64,000 nucleotides of DNA from Notospermus geniculatus (GCA_002633025.1 NMRB01000008.1:955604-1019603); one strand, 5' to 3'; numbered from the stretch's first letter, positions 46,015 to 59,790 are shown. Numbers and translations are program-made. Notes: a model not told the origin generated them from the letters alone.

Positions 46015-46867
46015 AATTTCCAACAAATTCTATGAGAAATTTTATCATGTTGGCCTACAGCGGGCGAAGTCTTCTATATCAGATATTCTTACTCCCTTCT
46101 TCAGTGACGAAGGAAGTGAGCATTCAGAAGTGAGCATTCAGAACCACTGATTACCTCAGGATGCTCATCCTATGCCTTCAAACATTTCAAACTCGCGATA
46201 TGACAAGACCAAAGCAGCTCAAATCAGGCTGACACCCGTGGGCTAAAGCGTATAACAATATCGGACAAAGCAACCGGAAAAGTACACAACCATCCTTTGA
46301 TATCAGTTTTTTAACAATATGAAACTGGCCGTACCTCTTTTTTAAGTGTCATTATTATTGCCATATAAGCCCTCCTATAGCAAATATCCGATTCGCACAG
46401 GACATGCAAGGCAGCTGAGCCAAACTGGGAAAAAACCCAAACAAACAGCACTGCTTTTAACTGTTTTCTTTACCATCGGGTAGTGTGGGTGATACTGTAC
46501 GAAAAACCATCGGAATCGGAATTCAGGAAATTGGGAAAACTACGTTGCCATGGAAACTGCTTCAATTTTCCGCGTGTTACAGGAATACAGATTCGTCCTT
46601 CTGAATATTTTCGTACACTTCGTCCAGAGTGATAGGCCTAATTATATAATGAAGGAAAAGTATATTGACGTGTTTGGCTTCCATCAGCCGACATATGGAA
46701 TGATGAAAAAATGATAAAGCCAAATGAGACTTTTCAAAACATCCCCGTATGTTTTTTTTTCAAAGTTTATCTTTCAAATGGTTCTGGGAAACAGACAAAA
46801 TGTTATGTATCGTATTGCAACGGTCAAGCCTACAATCAAAGACTACATGTAATTCTAAAGCTGCTGG

Positions 46868-47017
46868 TGACGGCGACAGACTGGCGCGTTACGCGGCGCG
46901 TCCTGCAGGCGTTCCGCCAATCAGATTCTTCGGTAGGTGTTTCGGTCCTTGTTACCGCCTGCCTGATTGGTTAAACGCTTTCAGACGCGTTGCTTACGCG
47001 CCAGTCTGTCACCGCCC
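46868..47017. mobile_element. G+C-rich foldback MITE
   Basis: The left arm GACAGACTGGCGCGTTACGC and right arm GCTTACGCGCCAGTCTGTC are inverted repeats, extended by GCGCGT and ACGCGT words. It is about 150 bp and more G+C-rich than its surroundings. Confidence 0.7.
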
Positions 47018-48209
47018 TTACCATAGTTGCCACGGCAAACACCAGCTCTCTGAATCAAAGCGATGAATACGTAATCATTTGGACCTACATGTATAACTAA
47101 ATGTGGAATTGACAAAAGCAAATTATGAAAGTTTCGTAACGGTTTGCCATAGGCCGACTAAGAACAATGCTCCCTTACAAGGACACTGTTAACAGCCTGA
47201 ATATGGTTGATTGAACTCCAATGCGTGGAATAAGGTATACTATTACATGTACTTCGGAAAGCACAGGATTCAATTGTTTGCTTCCATATACCAGACTCAG
47301 TGTGTTCCTGTGTACTGACCAGATTATCACTAAGCTGTGATTCACATTAACACGATAAATGAGACGATACTGAACAGAGCCAGCTAATTACAGTATATTT
47401 GAAGGATATTAGCAATATCAAATGATTTACTTGGTGCAATCGATCATAATATGAAACGAGATTTAGAGTTCTCGGCGGTGTCATCATTTGTCACGGAGGA
47501 CTGCAGGCTCTTATGAAATAATACAGAATCTCTCTGGAATATGATATCAAGCTTACATCCCCTGGCTAAATTGGCAAGGTGTTTGCTTGCTTTACTCATA
47601 TTTTCGACAGGAAATGAAAACGTCGTCTCTGGGTAAAGGTTACCTTCAAGATAAGTGACTTATGTTCCTCTTTGCGGAATCGCTGGCATTTCATCCTATT
47701 CAAGCTTACTCATAAAAAATTCTTTGTGCGCTGAGGCGCAAGTTAAAACGGAAGATGTTGTTGGTGTTCATACAGGGAGTCTGGTCAGTGCCAAGACAAT
47801 ATATGTATTATTAACCGGTAGTCTATGGATTAGATTACACCAGTTGCTACTGATTATACCTCTCCAGAGAGACAAGATAATTGGCCCCCTGTCGGTATCC
47901 ATGGGGACACCTGGCTCACCAATTATCACGTCTGCTAATTTACAGTCCCATAACGGTGATTATTGGAGTCACAATATTGGGTATATTCAGCAACTATCCA
48001 AATACGGAGGCTATATGTCCATCGTCATTTGTCGACGACGACAAGGGAGAGCCGTACAGTCTCCTTGTTGACGGACAGATCGTTTTTTGATCAAAGGAAA
48101 ACACAGAATAGCGTCAGGCCGGAGGCTGCATCATCATCCCAACTTAAGGTCCTCTCGTCTGCTGAAGACGGGGATGTTGGGAAATTACGACATGCATAGA
48201 TGTACAGAC

Positions 48210-48290
48210 GGGGATTTAGCTCAGTGGCGAGTGCTGTTGGTCATATACGAGAGGTCGCGGGTTTGAAAAATTGAATACCCAGGTGTAAAG
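48210..48290 (+). mobile_element. tRNA-derived SINE head
   Basis: GGGGATTTAGCTCAGTGGCG matches the start of a tRNA with its A box (TAGCTCAGTGG). About 45 bp later GCGGGTTTGAAAA resembles a B box (GGTTCRANNCC). The acceptor end and cloverleaf do not close, so it is not a functional tRNA. The following tail contains AATGTCCCC and a similar tail occurs near 11080. Confidence 0.55.
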
Positions 48291-49948
48291 GGAAAGAATG
48301 TCCCCAGGAAAAACTGTCCCAGGAACAAAAGATCCTATTGTTACATTCTAACCTCTGGGGATTGGTTTTCTATAGTCATGCCGCTTATTCCGTCATTCAA
48401 CAATAGAAGTGGACACTTTTTACAGGGGGATACTCTGTACCGTTACACCGGCGCCGAAAGAACTGCTAATGGCAAGAACCGATATAGCATGCAACCATCA
48501 AAATCTATGTAGCGGAGCGAAGTTCGGCGAGACACAAGGAACAACAAGTGTCTACTAAATCATATCCACTGTACCAGATAATTAGAATCATGATGCTGAG
48601 GATAGATGAATATAACCCATATTTAAACCATATTCTGATCGTTATTTCGCGCTACCTTGCCTTCGTTAATGGCACATGATGGCGTATCCGTTTTGGCCGA
48701 GCCGGAAGGACATCTACACACGCATGATAACCACGGTGTATGAATGAGATTCGCTTCCGGTGAATCAAAGCATGCAAGATTCACCGAGGTGTTTTGCGCC
48801 CAAGTATTAAATTGTCCACTAAGCAAGTCTTGCTTTTTATCAAAAATTCATCGCTCGACATACATGTACATGTATGTACATGTATAATACATGTACATAC
48901 GTATTTTTTTATTCTATTCATACGTATCTACATGTATACATTGTATAGGCCTACATGGACAGGCATAGAATGTATTATCAGACATGTAGATCACGGTGTG
49001 CATTATGGTACAATCTGGAACATATGGTCATTTGGATTATATCATCGAAATGTTGATAAAAAATTATACAGTATCTTTATTTTTGCACATTTTTTATATT
49101 TGTCATTTTTCAACCATACCTTTTATCATAACTCAAGCGGGATGAATTCTATTGGTACATGTATGATCATGTCCTGTTGCATCCGATCCCGACTGTGAAG
49201 TGAATTTTAGGGCTGATCCGTCCACTGGTACTGGTGATTTTCCAATACGACAATTCTCTACACTGCTGCATTTGTCAGTGTCACCCACCATTACAATCTA
49301 CACGCCACCAAATATTGCCAACCACTCAACGTTCTCTGTATTACTTTCCAAATGTAAACTGGCAACGTATTCACAGTTGCTTTCCATGTCCGATTCGATT
49401 TATAACATGACTGCTGATTTTTCAACGTTGTGATTGCAGTGATTGCTGCACTTGTCGATACCAGCACCCATTAGCTCTGGAAACCACTCACCACCAGTCA
49501 CGCTCATGACAATAACATTGATCACTTCAACAAGGGATGACCATGAATCATGACAATTAACCGATGTTGAGAATGCAAATAAATCCCTAAGTTTGGGAAT
49601 AATTCACGAAGGATCGCATGCAACACGGAGCAACGAGAACCAGGTATATAATTCACTACGTTTGCCATGGTCGTGCAAACATGAAACATTGCCATGGTCG
49701 TGCAAACATGAAACAATGTCCACTGATCTGTTCTGATTGGAGGTAACATGATTTATCACAGCTTGCTCTTGGGTGTGTACATTTGTCGTTCGTGATGACC
49801 TTGGAAATGAGATGGTATAGATTGATTACACCAGAGTCAGAAAGCTTTCATCGACCGCGAGGCCTCGCCCGTCACCTTGGGGTCAGAACGGAAGGAATCT
49901 CTTCAGTTGTTTCGGAATACACTGAGATATAGTGCAGTTCTGCATCTA

Positions 49949-50082
49949 AGGCTTCCCTTACATAGAAGTATACGGTATACGAAAACGCCATTTAACAAAG
50001 GCTTCAAGTGGATTCACGACCGTGAAGCCATTGTTAACCGCGGTATTCGTATACCGTATAGTTCTATGTAAAGGAAGCCTAA
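49949..50082. mobile_element. near-palindromic foldback MITE
   Basis: AGGCTTCCCTTACATAGAAG followed by TATACGGTATACGAA pairs with TTCGTATACCGTATAGTTCT and ATGTAAAGGAAGCCT. The arms take up nearly all of its 130-odd bp, including inner ATGGCTTCA-like words. Confidence 0.8.
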
Positions 50083-51513
50083 GAGGTCACATAATCAACA
50101 TGACGCATGAACGCCCACTACCGTGGTCAGACCTGTGTTTAAAGGCTATTCCGGCCACCGATTGGCTGCCACGCCTCATATACTCCCAAAGAATGACAAC
50201 AATGATTAAGCCATGCTTTGTAGGCTAATCAATAAAAACCTGTGCGAAATCGACAAGGTTTATTACAACCTGAGGACAGGCGATCACCAACGGGCATACC
50301 CTGAAATCAGCACGGCACTAGTCGATTCAGTACAACCATAATAAAATTATGTGGTTCAGCATTCTTCTATTCAGTAGTCGTGTCGGTTGTGACCAGTAGA
50401 TTTGGTGAATGACCTCTGAGACGTGAGTATGGGGTACACGGACTTGAGTGTACCTCAGGAAGACGAATACATGTAAAAGGAAGGGTCGATCAAGAGGACA
50501 ATTGGATGAAATATTTTTCGTCAATCACAGATTGATGGAATAGAGCCGGTGTCCTATTTTTGAATGATGAATTGATAAAATTTGACCATGTACGGCGGCC
50601 ATGGATATTTATTTATTGGACAATTAACCCTCCTGAATTAGAGTTTTCCGATTACGAATATTATTTTATGAATGGAGGTTATGCAATTGGACGGGTTTTG
50701 TGATGGCATTTTTGAAAGATTGGATGAAAATGATTGATCGTGTATGGCGGGACCCTCTGCATAAAAATTTGACCAAAATGATTGACGAAAAAGTTTGATG
50801 AAAATGACTGATCGTGTACAGCGGCCATTACTTGCTGTTCATGATTCCGACAGCAAAGAATCAGCGGTATTACGGAAATGGAAGGAACAATACAGCAACA
50901 GTACAATACTACAGTGGCCCGATGGCATCCACGACTTACGCACAGCATCAATGGACCATTTGATTTCAAGCCTGTGCATACCATACTGCATTTTATGAAT
51001 GAAAACTCCCACGCAATCATAATTCAGCTCTGTTTAACCTGCAAACAATGATATTTCAATGAGTTATTTACGTTGGAAGCATGTGTTCGAATGGAAGCTG
51101 ACGATTTCAACAGCTGCATTCATGGACGATTCAATCCCGTACCAAGGCTTACACGCCTACACTATGAATGCACACAGGAATGTACTTCATCGTTCCTATG
51201 GTCAAGGTTTATGGTCTACGTGGAGATTTCGATATTTCAGCACGGCAAACAATATTATTATGTTCTAATTATCTGAGTTAGACATTTTTAAAAATGCCAG
51301 GAAGTTGTGAAGGCAATCTATTATTTGCATAAATTATTTCCCTGCCTTTGAAACTCAACCTGTTTAAACAAAGGACAGGCCTACTCCAGTCAATAGCGTT
51401 GTGAGACTACAGCACACATGCCTCGGTCGATGGGATGGATGGGATGGGATAGGGTATAGGCCCTACTATCTAGGCTATATATTAATTACATGTATAATAC
51501 TCGTTGCGATTTT

Positions 51514-51634
51514 TGGGCCGAAATTCATAAAACCTTGCTAGCTTTGTTGGTTGCTAGTTTTGTTCTTTCCGGGTCTGTACAAACTGGGCACTTAATTAGT
51601 ACGTATAACTAAGCCTAGCAAGGTGTTGGGCCCA
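51514..51634. mobile_element. degenerate foldback MITE
   Basis: TGGGCCGAAATTCATAAAAC followed by CTTGCTAGC at the left pairs with GCCTAGCAAGGTGTTGGGCC at the right, with mismatches and a gap. Confidence 0.5.
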
Positions 51635-52152
51635 CTGGTCTCTCATATTAGGCAATTTAAAGAAGTTGGCACAAAATTTCACAACTTCGGGTAGCGTTCA
51701 AAAGAATTCTGATCGATAACAAGGTTGTATACACGGCCTCCGTGGCAGAATTCAAGTCGGAGATTATGATCTTCGCCTATCTCCATGAAAAAGCACTTCT
51801 CTTTGCTCGGGATTCAAATGAGACACTTGGAGTATCCTAGTGTATGAATATACATGTTTTTCTTGGGAAATCTTTCACCATCTCCATATGGTGAAGAGCT
51901 ATGAATGTTAAACAAGTCGGCTGCCTCTGGCTTGACTTGTAACGATTATTGGACGGTGACTTTCTATATTCTTCCCAGCGGGTCTTGGGTCTGTGGAGGG
52001 ATGTCACGCCGCTTGTATACCAAACGGCTCTGCTTAGCTAGAAGCCACGATGGAACGCTGGCATGATGCGGATAGCTGGCTATACAGGGTGTAGAAGAAG
52101 AGTAGAATATAAAAATACCCAAAGAGTGCCCGTTTCAAGTTGTTTATCAATA

Positions 52153-52280
52153 GGGAGTTTTCGCAAAGCCCCCGAAACGCCAACGTGAACGCCAAACCCA
52201 TTGTTCGATGTCACGAAGAGAGCACCGAACAAAAGGACAGGCGTTCGCGTAGGCGTTTCGGGGGCTTTGCGAAAACTCCC
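52153..52280. mobile_element. TA-target MITE, copy 3
   Basis: 128 bp flanked by TA on both sides, with ends GGGAGTTTTCGCAAAGCCCC and their inverse. It has the same length and orientation as the copy at 17534-17661 and only a few core substitutions, so both look recent. Confidence 0.9.
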
Positions 52281-52282
52281 TA

Positions 52283-55200
52283 ATAGCCTATTCCACCAGT
52301 ACTGGAGTGAAGTAGTTTCACGTATTGTTCGAATTCCCCGTCCTATAAATGGATGTTTTGCTCTCACGAAACATAATTACATCAAGGACCATGACGTATT
52401 GACATGAAAATTGCTCCACCACTCGTGGGTATCAAGGTCTGTGCTTTGCCTCACAAACAGCGTTACCCGAACAGCGGCTCGAACAAGCACCAAACGACAC
52501 AACAACTCTGTTGCTCTGTCATCGAAATTTAATATTCACAACTTGACAAACTGCATAATCTACGACGATGTATGGTGCAAGTAAGACTTTCAACAACAAC
52601 GTTTTGAACCGGAAGGATTCATGCAGGATGATTTACACTCTAAAGACATTCATCATCTTCAATACTATGGATATTTATTCATAGAGTCTATTAACGTTTC
52701 GACGATCCAATGCCACTTGACATCATGCGAGCCTTATTCAATCATACCAGAGTACGTATTGGTATTTAATGTAGAAATAAGAGCCAACCGCGGCAAATAA
52801 TTGACCAAATATATAAAAATCTAATATTTTGTGTATGAATATCTGATCATTAGGTTGCGTAATGTGATCGTGGGGGTAACAATGGACGGAAGGAGATCGC
52901 GTGTGGAATTGAGTCCACTTGGGCAAACTCGAGGTAAATATATCGCTCTCCCGCTTCTGAATACAGAAAAGGTGAATCAAACTTCCAGCGCTACAGTAAT
53001 TTGCCTCCTATCGGCGCACTACGAATCACTCAACTGAGGTCAAGGTTGAGTTCGAAAGGTCGGCAGTACGGGAGGAGGGAGGAGCGCTTCAAAAGACTGC
53101 GCGGGGGTCGGAGTTCACTTCAGTTGTCTCTCTCAAACCTAATGCGGTTGGCTCTAGTTCTGTGATAGAGAGTTGCGCATACCACACAGTGTGCTCGTTT
53201 GTTTAGTCAACTTTTACGACAATAACGTCACACTCCATTTGAATGCCATGACGTCATCTTTGTGTGGTTTATTACGTTCATCATTCATTTTCTTCATCTT
53301 TATGTACCTAAATTTACTACATCATCAAATCTCGATACTATCATCAAGAATTCATGGATATTGAGTTTGTGGAACATTATTTATAGATGATACAAACATA
53401 TTACTTAATTGTTACAGAGTGCGCATTGCCTATAACCTTTACTTACGAGAGGTGCCGCGCCTAAGGAGTATTGAGCTTTGCGTGGGCGAGGCCATGCGCA
53501 CGTACTCTAAACTTCCAGATAACATTTCATTATGTTACTTTTTTACATATCAATACGAATCAGGCGCACTCCGTCATCGTCTCTTCTCGAAGAATCTCCA
53601 TCATCAAGTATCGAAAAACTATTTCATGACTCGCTAACGAAGACATCTTGAGACGAAACCAACTGTCACTTTAGCTGCATGGTCGATTTTTTTTCAGACT
53701 ATAAAATTTCTTTATGGTATTGAAAATCAATACTTTGTCATCTTGTAAAGGCAGATATCTCTCCCCCGGAAGAGTCGATACGTTCTCTAAGTGTTGACTG
53801 CACGTTGAATTGCTGTCGTGGATTTAAAAATAAGATGGGGAAATTATGTTGCTTTTATCTTGTTTGCCAAATGGAATAAATTGGGATCTCTACACACCAA
53901 GTCTCTCGGTGAAAACGTGACATCACACACGAGAATGGGATGTGAAATATAAAACAGGGAGTGAATGACATGCGAATGAATACGAAACAATCGGAAGTGA
54001 TGGCCAAATCGTCAAATTTGCCCTTTGCAGATGAAACGTCGGTCTCCCAACACACCCGCCCAATACCAATATTCCAAGGCTGTACACGATTTTTGAATTC
54101 AAATCGAAAATTACTTCGAAAATTGGATTTTCGCACAAGCTTTCACAGAATTTTCAATCAACATTTGATCGTTTCGCCCGGAACAACAAATATACATTTT
54201 CTGATGATTTCAAGGTCATGAATTCTAAAAGAAGCTTTAGGCCTAATTGAAGTTTTCCAATACGTAGGCGGACTCCCACAAGTAAATTCTTCTTTTATTT
54301 GCTATATATATAAAGTTCGTGTTTCGGGTATTTTGAGCATATGCTTTTCATCAATGATATATTTAAGTCGTATGCGCAGATTAGGTGTATGTCGAACAGC
54401 TGTCATAACGAATCCTCATCTGGTTAGAAATGACATCTTGACAACCACACGAAATCAGCGTGGCAGCCAGTCTCAGAAAAACAACCCGTGGTTGTCAAGC
54501 ATGACTTCAAATAACTCCAAAAACGTTCCTCTTATCATCTGAGTCGACATGATTTGTCCAACCGAGCGACAAATATCTCAAAAACATTTCGGACTGCTGG
54601 ATATCACTACGAAGATCAAAGAACGTAATAAGATGCCCTCGGACGTGAAATGATGTACCGATTACGAGTCGACACGGGATATCAAGGGAACTTGGCAGGA
54701 GATCCAGCTCTTTTCAGTAACCTTACGTTGGGAGTGGCGATCCTCACAAGCCAGATCGACTATGCCTGAAGCCTTACCAACAATTGTTCTTTGGCGCGGG
54801 TTGGGTTTCTTAAAGCGCGGGGGATAGACAAAGATATAAAATATCCCATCCCCGCGGATCATCGTATTACGGTTTAACCATCAATGAGTAAATGTCATAG
54901 GGAACAAGCATTATACCCATCCACTGTAATTTATTACTAATCGCTGTTGTAAGGTGACAGTGACCTGTCTTTGCCATTGAGATCTAGCTCAACATCATCA
55001 TATCAACAACAACAACAACAAAAAACGATTTCCCTTTTGCAAAACCCTTATGCATTTTGGACACTTCGCCAACCATGGCGATGTGCCTATGAACCATGTC
55101 GACATATCCTCTCACCAGATGGCGAATGCCATTTTCATAAGAAACGACGCAACAAGAAATGGCGAAAGGATTTGCTCTGGGACATGCTCTCATGCCTGTA

Positions 55201-55812
55201 CCGCGACGAAGAAACGGTTAATTCTGGTTCGCTTTTCCTGCTTTATATCTCGACCATAAAACCGCCGACATCTACAAGGCAATGTACAAATCAACACTGC
55301 GATGTACATCAGAACTATAATGATCACATGAGGCTTATAAATTAGATTTACCCTGCGTAAAGTGGGCTCCCGATGGGCTCTTGTAGACATAACGTAGAGA
55401 CAAAAACTGCTCTAATGACAAAATGTGATTTTCATTCCTTCTTAGGCAGATCTAATAGGAGCAGACTATGGCTGGCAATTTTTGGCACGGCGGCGTATTG
55501 GTAATTCATTACATCGCCGCGCTGTCACAAGATAAGGGAATAAAAGTGCTTTATTTCTTCTGTAAAGTATACTAATGTATTATCCGTGAAGTGGCTTTGT
55601 TTACTTGGCAACACAATACATCTTTTTATGTGTAGTTTACGTGAGATGATTTCAATGAGGTAACTTTCAGACGACGGGAGGGCAGACCGGTGTGATGGAA
55701 TGTAAAGCCCCCTCCTTCCCGGCCTATTGTTAGACCGTTGGTCTTTCTATAGAGTGTAAGCGAATGGTGCCACATGAATCCGAAAATGTATTGCTTGGGG
55801 GCATCTGATATT
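52283..55812. other. intergenic, no gene recognised
   Basis: Frames up to 124 codons (54971-55345) show low-complexity Q runs from a CAA microsatellite near 55007 and no family. Nothing else was assigned. Confidence 0.45.
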
Positions 55813-56000
55813 GGGGGACATTAGATTCTATGACAAACAGCTGTCGTGATAGAATCTAATGCCCCCTTATTCCTGATGCCCACCTGTGTTGTTTGTCATG
55901 GGATTAAAGGTTTTTGTCTGGCTCTTGAGCCCAATTGAAAGGTACCGCTTAATCCTTATTGTTTGGGGCATCCTTTATCAGGGGGCATTAGATTCTACGA
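55813..56000. repeat. three-armed inverted repeat
   Basis: GGGGGACATTAGATTCTA (55813) and TAGAATCTAATGCCCCC (to 55866) form a hairpin. A third arm, GGGGGCATTAGATTCTACGA, begins at 55981. The spacer between hairpin and third arm also has GATGCCC/GGGGCATC words. It is probably a MITE with a duplicated end. Confidence 0.65.
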
Positions 56001-56336
56001 CACCGGCACATCTCTTCCTTGCCTCAAAGACCAACTATTCTATTAATTACACTGGGACAAATCCGCTGTTGAAAACTGCGCTCTTTGCCATGTCCTTTTT
56101 CAGAGACGACCACTCGTTGGATTCGAACGTCACCATTGAATTCCGCTAAAATAGCACAGACAAAAGGTCCTTGCTTCCCGCAGTGCAGAAAAACCACAGC
56201 AGAAATCGGCAATCTGGCAAAATGATTACTTTTTACACAACTCTTTGTGACGGAAATCACTCTTAATTCCCAACAGGAATGCTGGTCGACGTAAAAAACC
56301 GCAAACCAATTGATAATTGGGGGAAAAGTGGTCAAT

Positions 56337-57121
56337 CAATCACTTGCCTGGTTGGAAAGCAGCACTTGATAATGACTTCACGGATATTGACTGAATTCAA
56401 GCAGATTTTGTTTGTTCGCGGCAAAAATGTACTGAATCCCGCCTGCATGGAGGGTGGGGCATTTGGCTCTCGGAGGTGGGGAGAAAACAGCACTTTTTAC
56501 CATTAAAATTTGCATGAAAAACACGTTTTTTTCGGTGACGTCTAGGTCCCGGCTGCCCGTCCGTATGCCAGCTAGACCAGGCTATATGCCTCTGGAGAGC
56601 AATTGAAGCGTCGCAACGCATGATCCTCACATGGCGGTCGAAAATTTCAGAATCACGAAGTCACTCGCGCAGTATAATGACAAGACTAGCCAACCTTCTC
56701 AACGGATGGGTGACTTTCTGGAAAATNCAATCACTTGCCTGGTTGGAAAGCAGCACTTGATAATGACTTCACGGATATTGACTGAATTCAAGCAGATTTT
56801 GTTTGTTCGCGGCAAAAATGTACTGAATCCCGCCTGCATGGAGGGTTGGGGCATTTGGCTCTCGGAGGTGGCGAGAAAACAGCACTTTTTACCATTAAAA
56901 TTTGCATGAAAAACACGTTTTTTTTCGGTGACGTCTACGTCCCGGCTGCCCATCCATATGCCAGCTAGACTAGGCTATATATGCCTCTGGAGAGCAACTG
57001 AAGCGTCGCAACGCATGATCCTCACATGGCGGTCGAAAATTTCAGAATCACGAAGTCACTCGCGCAGTATAATGACAAGACTAGCCAACCTTCTCAACGG
57101 ATGGGTGACTTTCTGGAAAAT
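56337..57121. repeat. 390-bp direct repeat around a single N
   Basis: 56337-56726 and 56728-57121 are near-identical direct copies joined at the undetermined base 56727. They differ by a handful of substitutions and short homopolymer changes. The arrangement suggests two overlapping contig ends or haplotypes placed side by side. Confidence 0.9.
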
Positions 57122-57552
57122 CCGCCATTTTGCAGTTCCCTTCAGGAATCAATGACTGGCTCTACAAAATTCACCGCGCATCAAATTATCTCTATAGAAA
57201 AGTCGTCACTTTTAGCTTCTTTTTACACGAAAAGCTACCTCATTGTCTTTCTACACCTGTTTACAAAATGTTACTGACTTTGGTGCATGTGCTCTACAAC
57301 ACTGTTTAATTCTGCATCATACTTTACCTCCAGTGGTTACCATGATTACTGTGTCGTGTTTCATGCTTGCTTTGGGACTGACCTAATTTAGCTTATGGTA
57401 AATATTGTACAAATTTATTGACATTTACCATATGTACGCTATGTAGACTTCATTAAGTTCGGATATATCTGAAACTTGCTTTGTTGTGTACGCGATGTTT
57501 TTGTCTCATATGCGATACAGCAAAATTCCAAGGTAGCGAAACAGCAGGCCTT

Positions 57553-57674
57553 TCATAATTCATACTTCCGTACCAAGCAGACTGCGAAACGGAAAATGCT
57601 TGGAACCAGCGTGGCCACGAATAACAAAGCATTTTCCTTTCTGCATCCTGGTTTGCGAGGAAGTATTAATTGGC
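57553..57674. mobile_element. degenerate foldback
   Basis: AATTCATACTTCCGTACCAA followed by GGAAAATGCTT pairs imperfectly with AAGCATTTTCCTTTC and GAGGAAGTATTAATT on the right. It is old or weakly conserved. Confidence 0.4.
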
Positions 57675-59190
57675 CTTTATGCCGGTTACTCAATCCGGTT
57701 CAGCTGATCGGACGGAAAATGCTATTGTTCGGTGTTCGGTTTCCATTGTTATCGGTCGTGCTTATGGCAGAATCGGGTTAAGTATAAAGTCTAATTCATA
57801 CTTCCTTCTACCAGATTGTGAGTTCTGTGACAGTTTAGAAATGGTAAACTAATGCCTCGTCAGTTGCATCTTCTTGGAATAACATATGGATCATGTCAAG
57901 AACAACTTAACCCATTGACATCCTTTAGTAGTTTTTAAAGTAATTTATGTTGTTTTCAAATAATTCTCCAAATTGCTGATTTGTGACCATTAAATATAGT
58001 TTCACATGTTGGAAGTATCCCGAATATTGTTTTGAAAACAATGAGCAATTTGAAAAAAAATGTCAATTTTGTGAAATCAGAACATAAAAGGGTTAAATTC
58101 AAACTTTCACGCATCTAATTCCAATTAACATTTGAATACATCAAAGAGACTCTTTCTACAAAATACCGCGATTGTTTAGTGTATTTTTCACTGTTTTCAA
58201 ACGTACCAGCTGTCTAAATCAAACCTGTTCACGTTATTGGCGTTTACCTATAAACACACGGCATTATTTGTCCATTTACAACGAATAATGGAAAGAATAA
58301 TTATCTTGACATATGAAACCTACCTTCTTCTTCTATCCCGACATTAATTCCCCATTTTTGGAAAAAAACTGATATGCGTCAAAAATCCTGTGTATCTCCG
58401 AAAGTGGTGATGAACAAAGGGCGCACCGTGTATCCCCCAACCGCTCTGGCGCTGCTGATGCTGCGTTCTCTCATAAGCTCTCGCGTCACCCAGCCAACTG
58501 CTTTCTCCCGCTGCTTGCTTCACACTGACACTGGACCCAGTGCTTCCTACACACGTTCGACCGAAGAGACAATACAATTACCATGAAAATCGATGAGACC
58601 AATGTACATGGGGTGGGCTCTTGGTGGAACAGAACATTCTCTTAACCGGTTACAGTTGATTCATAATTGATGATCCCACAGAAACAAGTGTGCTTTGTAC
58701 ATTTAGATATCCGAGAGTGACACCCGTGACTTGCGAAATAGATGTGTGATACGCTTTCAATGTGTTTGCACGCGATTTTGACATCTCAAGTTCATTATTT
58801 GTTGGACAGCACAAGTGTATTGTCTTTAACTAGCTGCTTACTGTATCACAACTGTGCCGCTGGATAACGCCTATGACCATGACAATCGTGAAATGACGGT
58901 GAGGTTATATATCAGAGCGAAAACATTCGAGCGCGCGAAAGACAAAAAAATGTCTGTTTGGACAAGGGATAACATGCCTCTACAATGCGTCCTGGAAAGA
59001 ACTGAGAATTAAACTGGAATAAAACGGTCGGTTGTTGTTGGGTATTTGATGGTTAATACGGGTTACTTCTAAAGTCCATGATATATTCGTCGGTATATGC
59101 GTCATTGCTTTAATTTTCCGGAAAAAAACGCGACATGAAGAAGTTATTTCACTAGTCTTGTTCGAAGTTCTCGATTTACGGCCGAATGTA
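57675..59190. other. intergenic, no gene recognised
   Basis: Opposing short frames at 58344-58586 cross a more G+C-rich patch, but neither shows a domain or splice sites. Confidence 0.4.
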
Positions 59191-59790
59191 CAAGTGACAT
59201 CTATTGATGACAAACAGGCCACTGATGACCAGGGTGTGAATCTGACCTCTATTGATGACTACGATCGTCTGGATTATGACAAACAGGCCACTGACGACCA
59301 GGGTGTGAATGTGACCTCTATTGATGACTACGATCGTCTGGATTATGACAAACAGGCCACTGACGACCAGGGTGTGTGAGTGTGACCTCTATTGATGACT
59401 ACGACCATGGCATGATAAACATGCCACTGACGACCAGGGTGTGTGAGTGTGACCTCTATTGATGACTACGACCGTATGGATTATGACAAACAGGCCAGTG
59501 TGGCGACCAGCATGTGAGTGTGACCTCTATTGATGACTACGACAGTGGATTATGGCAAAGAGGCCAATGTGGCGACCAGGGTGTGAGTGTGACCTGTCAC
59601 CTGTCCGATAATACGACCGTCTGGATTATGACAAAGAGGCCACTGACAATCAGGATGTGTCAATGTACATGTGACCTCTATTAATGACTACGGCTGGGGT
59701 TATGACAAACAGGCCACTGATGACCAGGGTCTGTGAGTGTACACGTGACCTCTATTGATGACTCGGCCAGTCTTGATTATGACGAAGCGA
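59191..59790. repeat. minisatellite with 66-bp (22-codon) units
   Basis: About eight units share GTGACCTCTATTGATGACTA, then CGATCGTCTGGATTATGACA and AACAGGCCACTGAYGACCAG. The first three are in frame on the plus strand and read SIDDYDRLDYDKQATDDQG repeatedly. Later units vary in length and break the frame. It resembles a coding repeat that has decayed, or a DNA repeat that is open by chance. Confidence 0.85.

Larger units (their letters stand above)
45421..51513. other. intergenic with several MITEs and a SINE-like head
   Basis: No protein gene is recognised. Elements are listed separately at 45907-46014, 46868-47017, 48210-48290 and 49949-50082. A TACATG palindromic microsatellite is at 48860-48902, and a 28-bp direct repeat at 49657-49714 (TTGCCATGGTCGTGCAAACA core, twice). 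The frame at 47655-48071 has random composition. Confidence 0.45.

Noticed and set aside
47655-48071. 138-codon plus frame
   Set aside because: Begins at a poor context, random composition, no domain.
48210-48283. functional tRNA gene
   Set aside because: An A box and a weak B box are present, but acceptor and anticodon stems do not pair; better explained as a SINE head.
54971-55345. 124-codon plus frame with poly-Q
   Set aside because: The Q run is a CAA microsatellite; the rest has no family and the antisense frame is also open.
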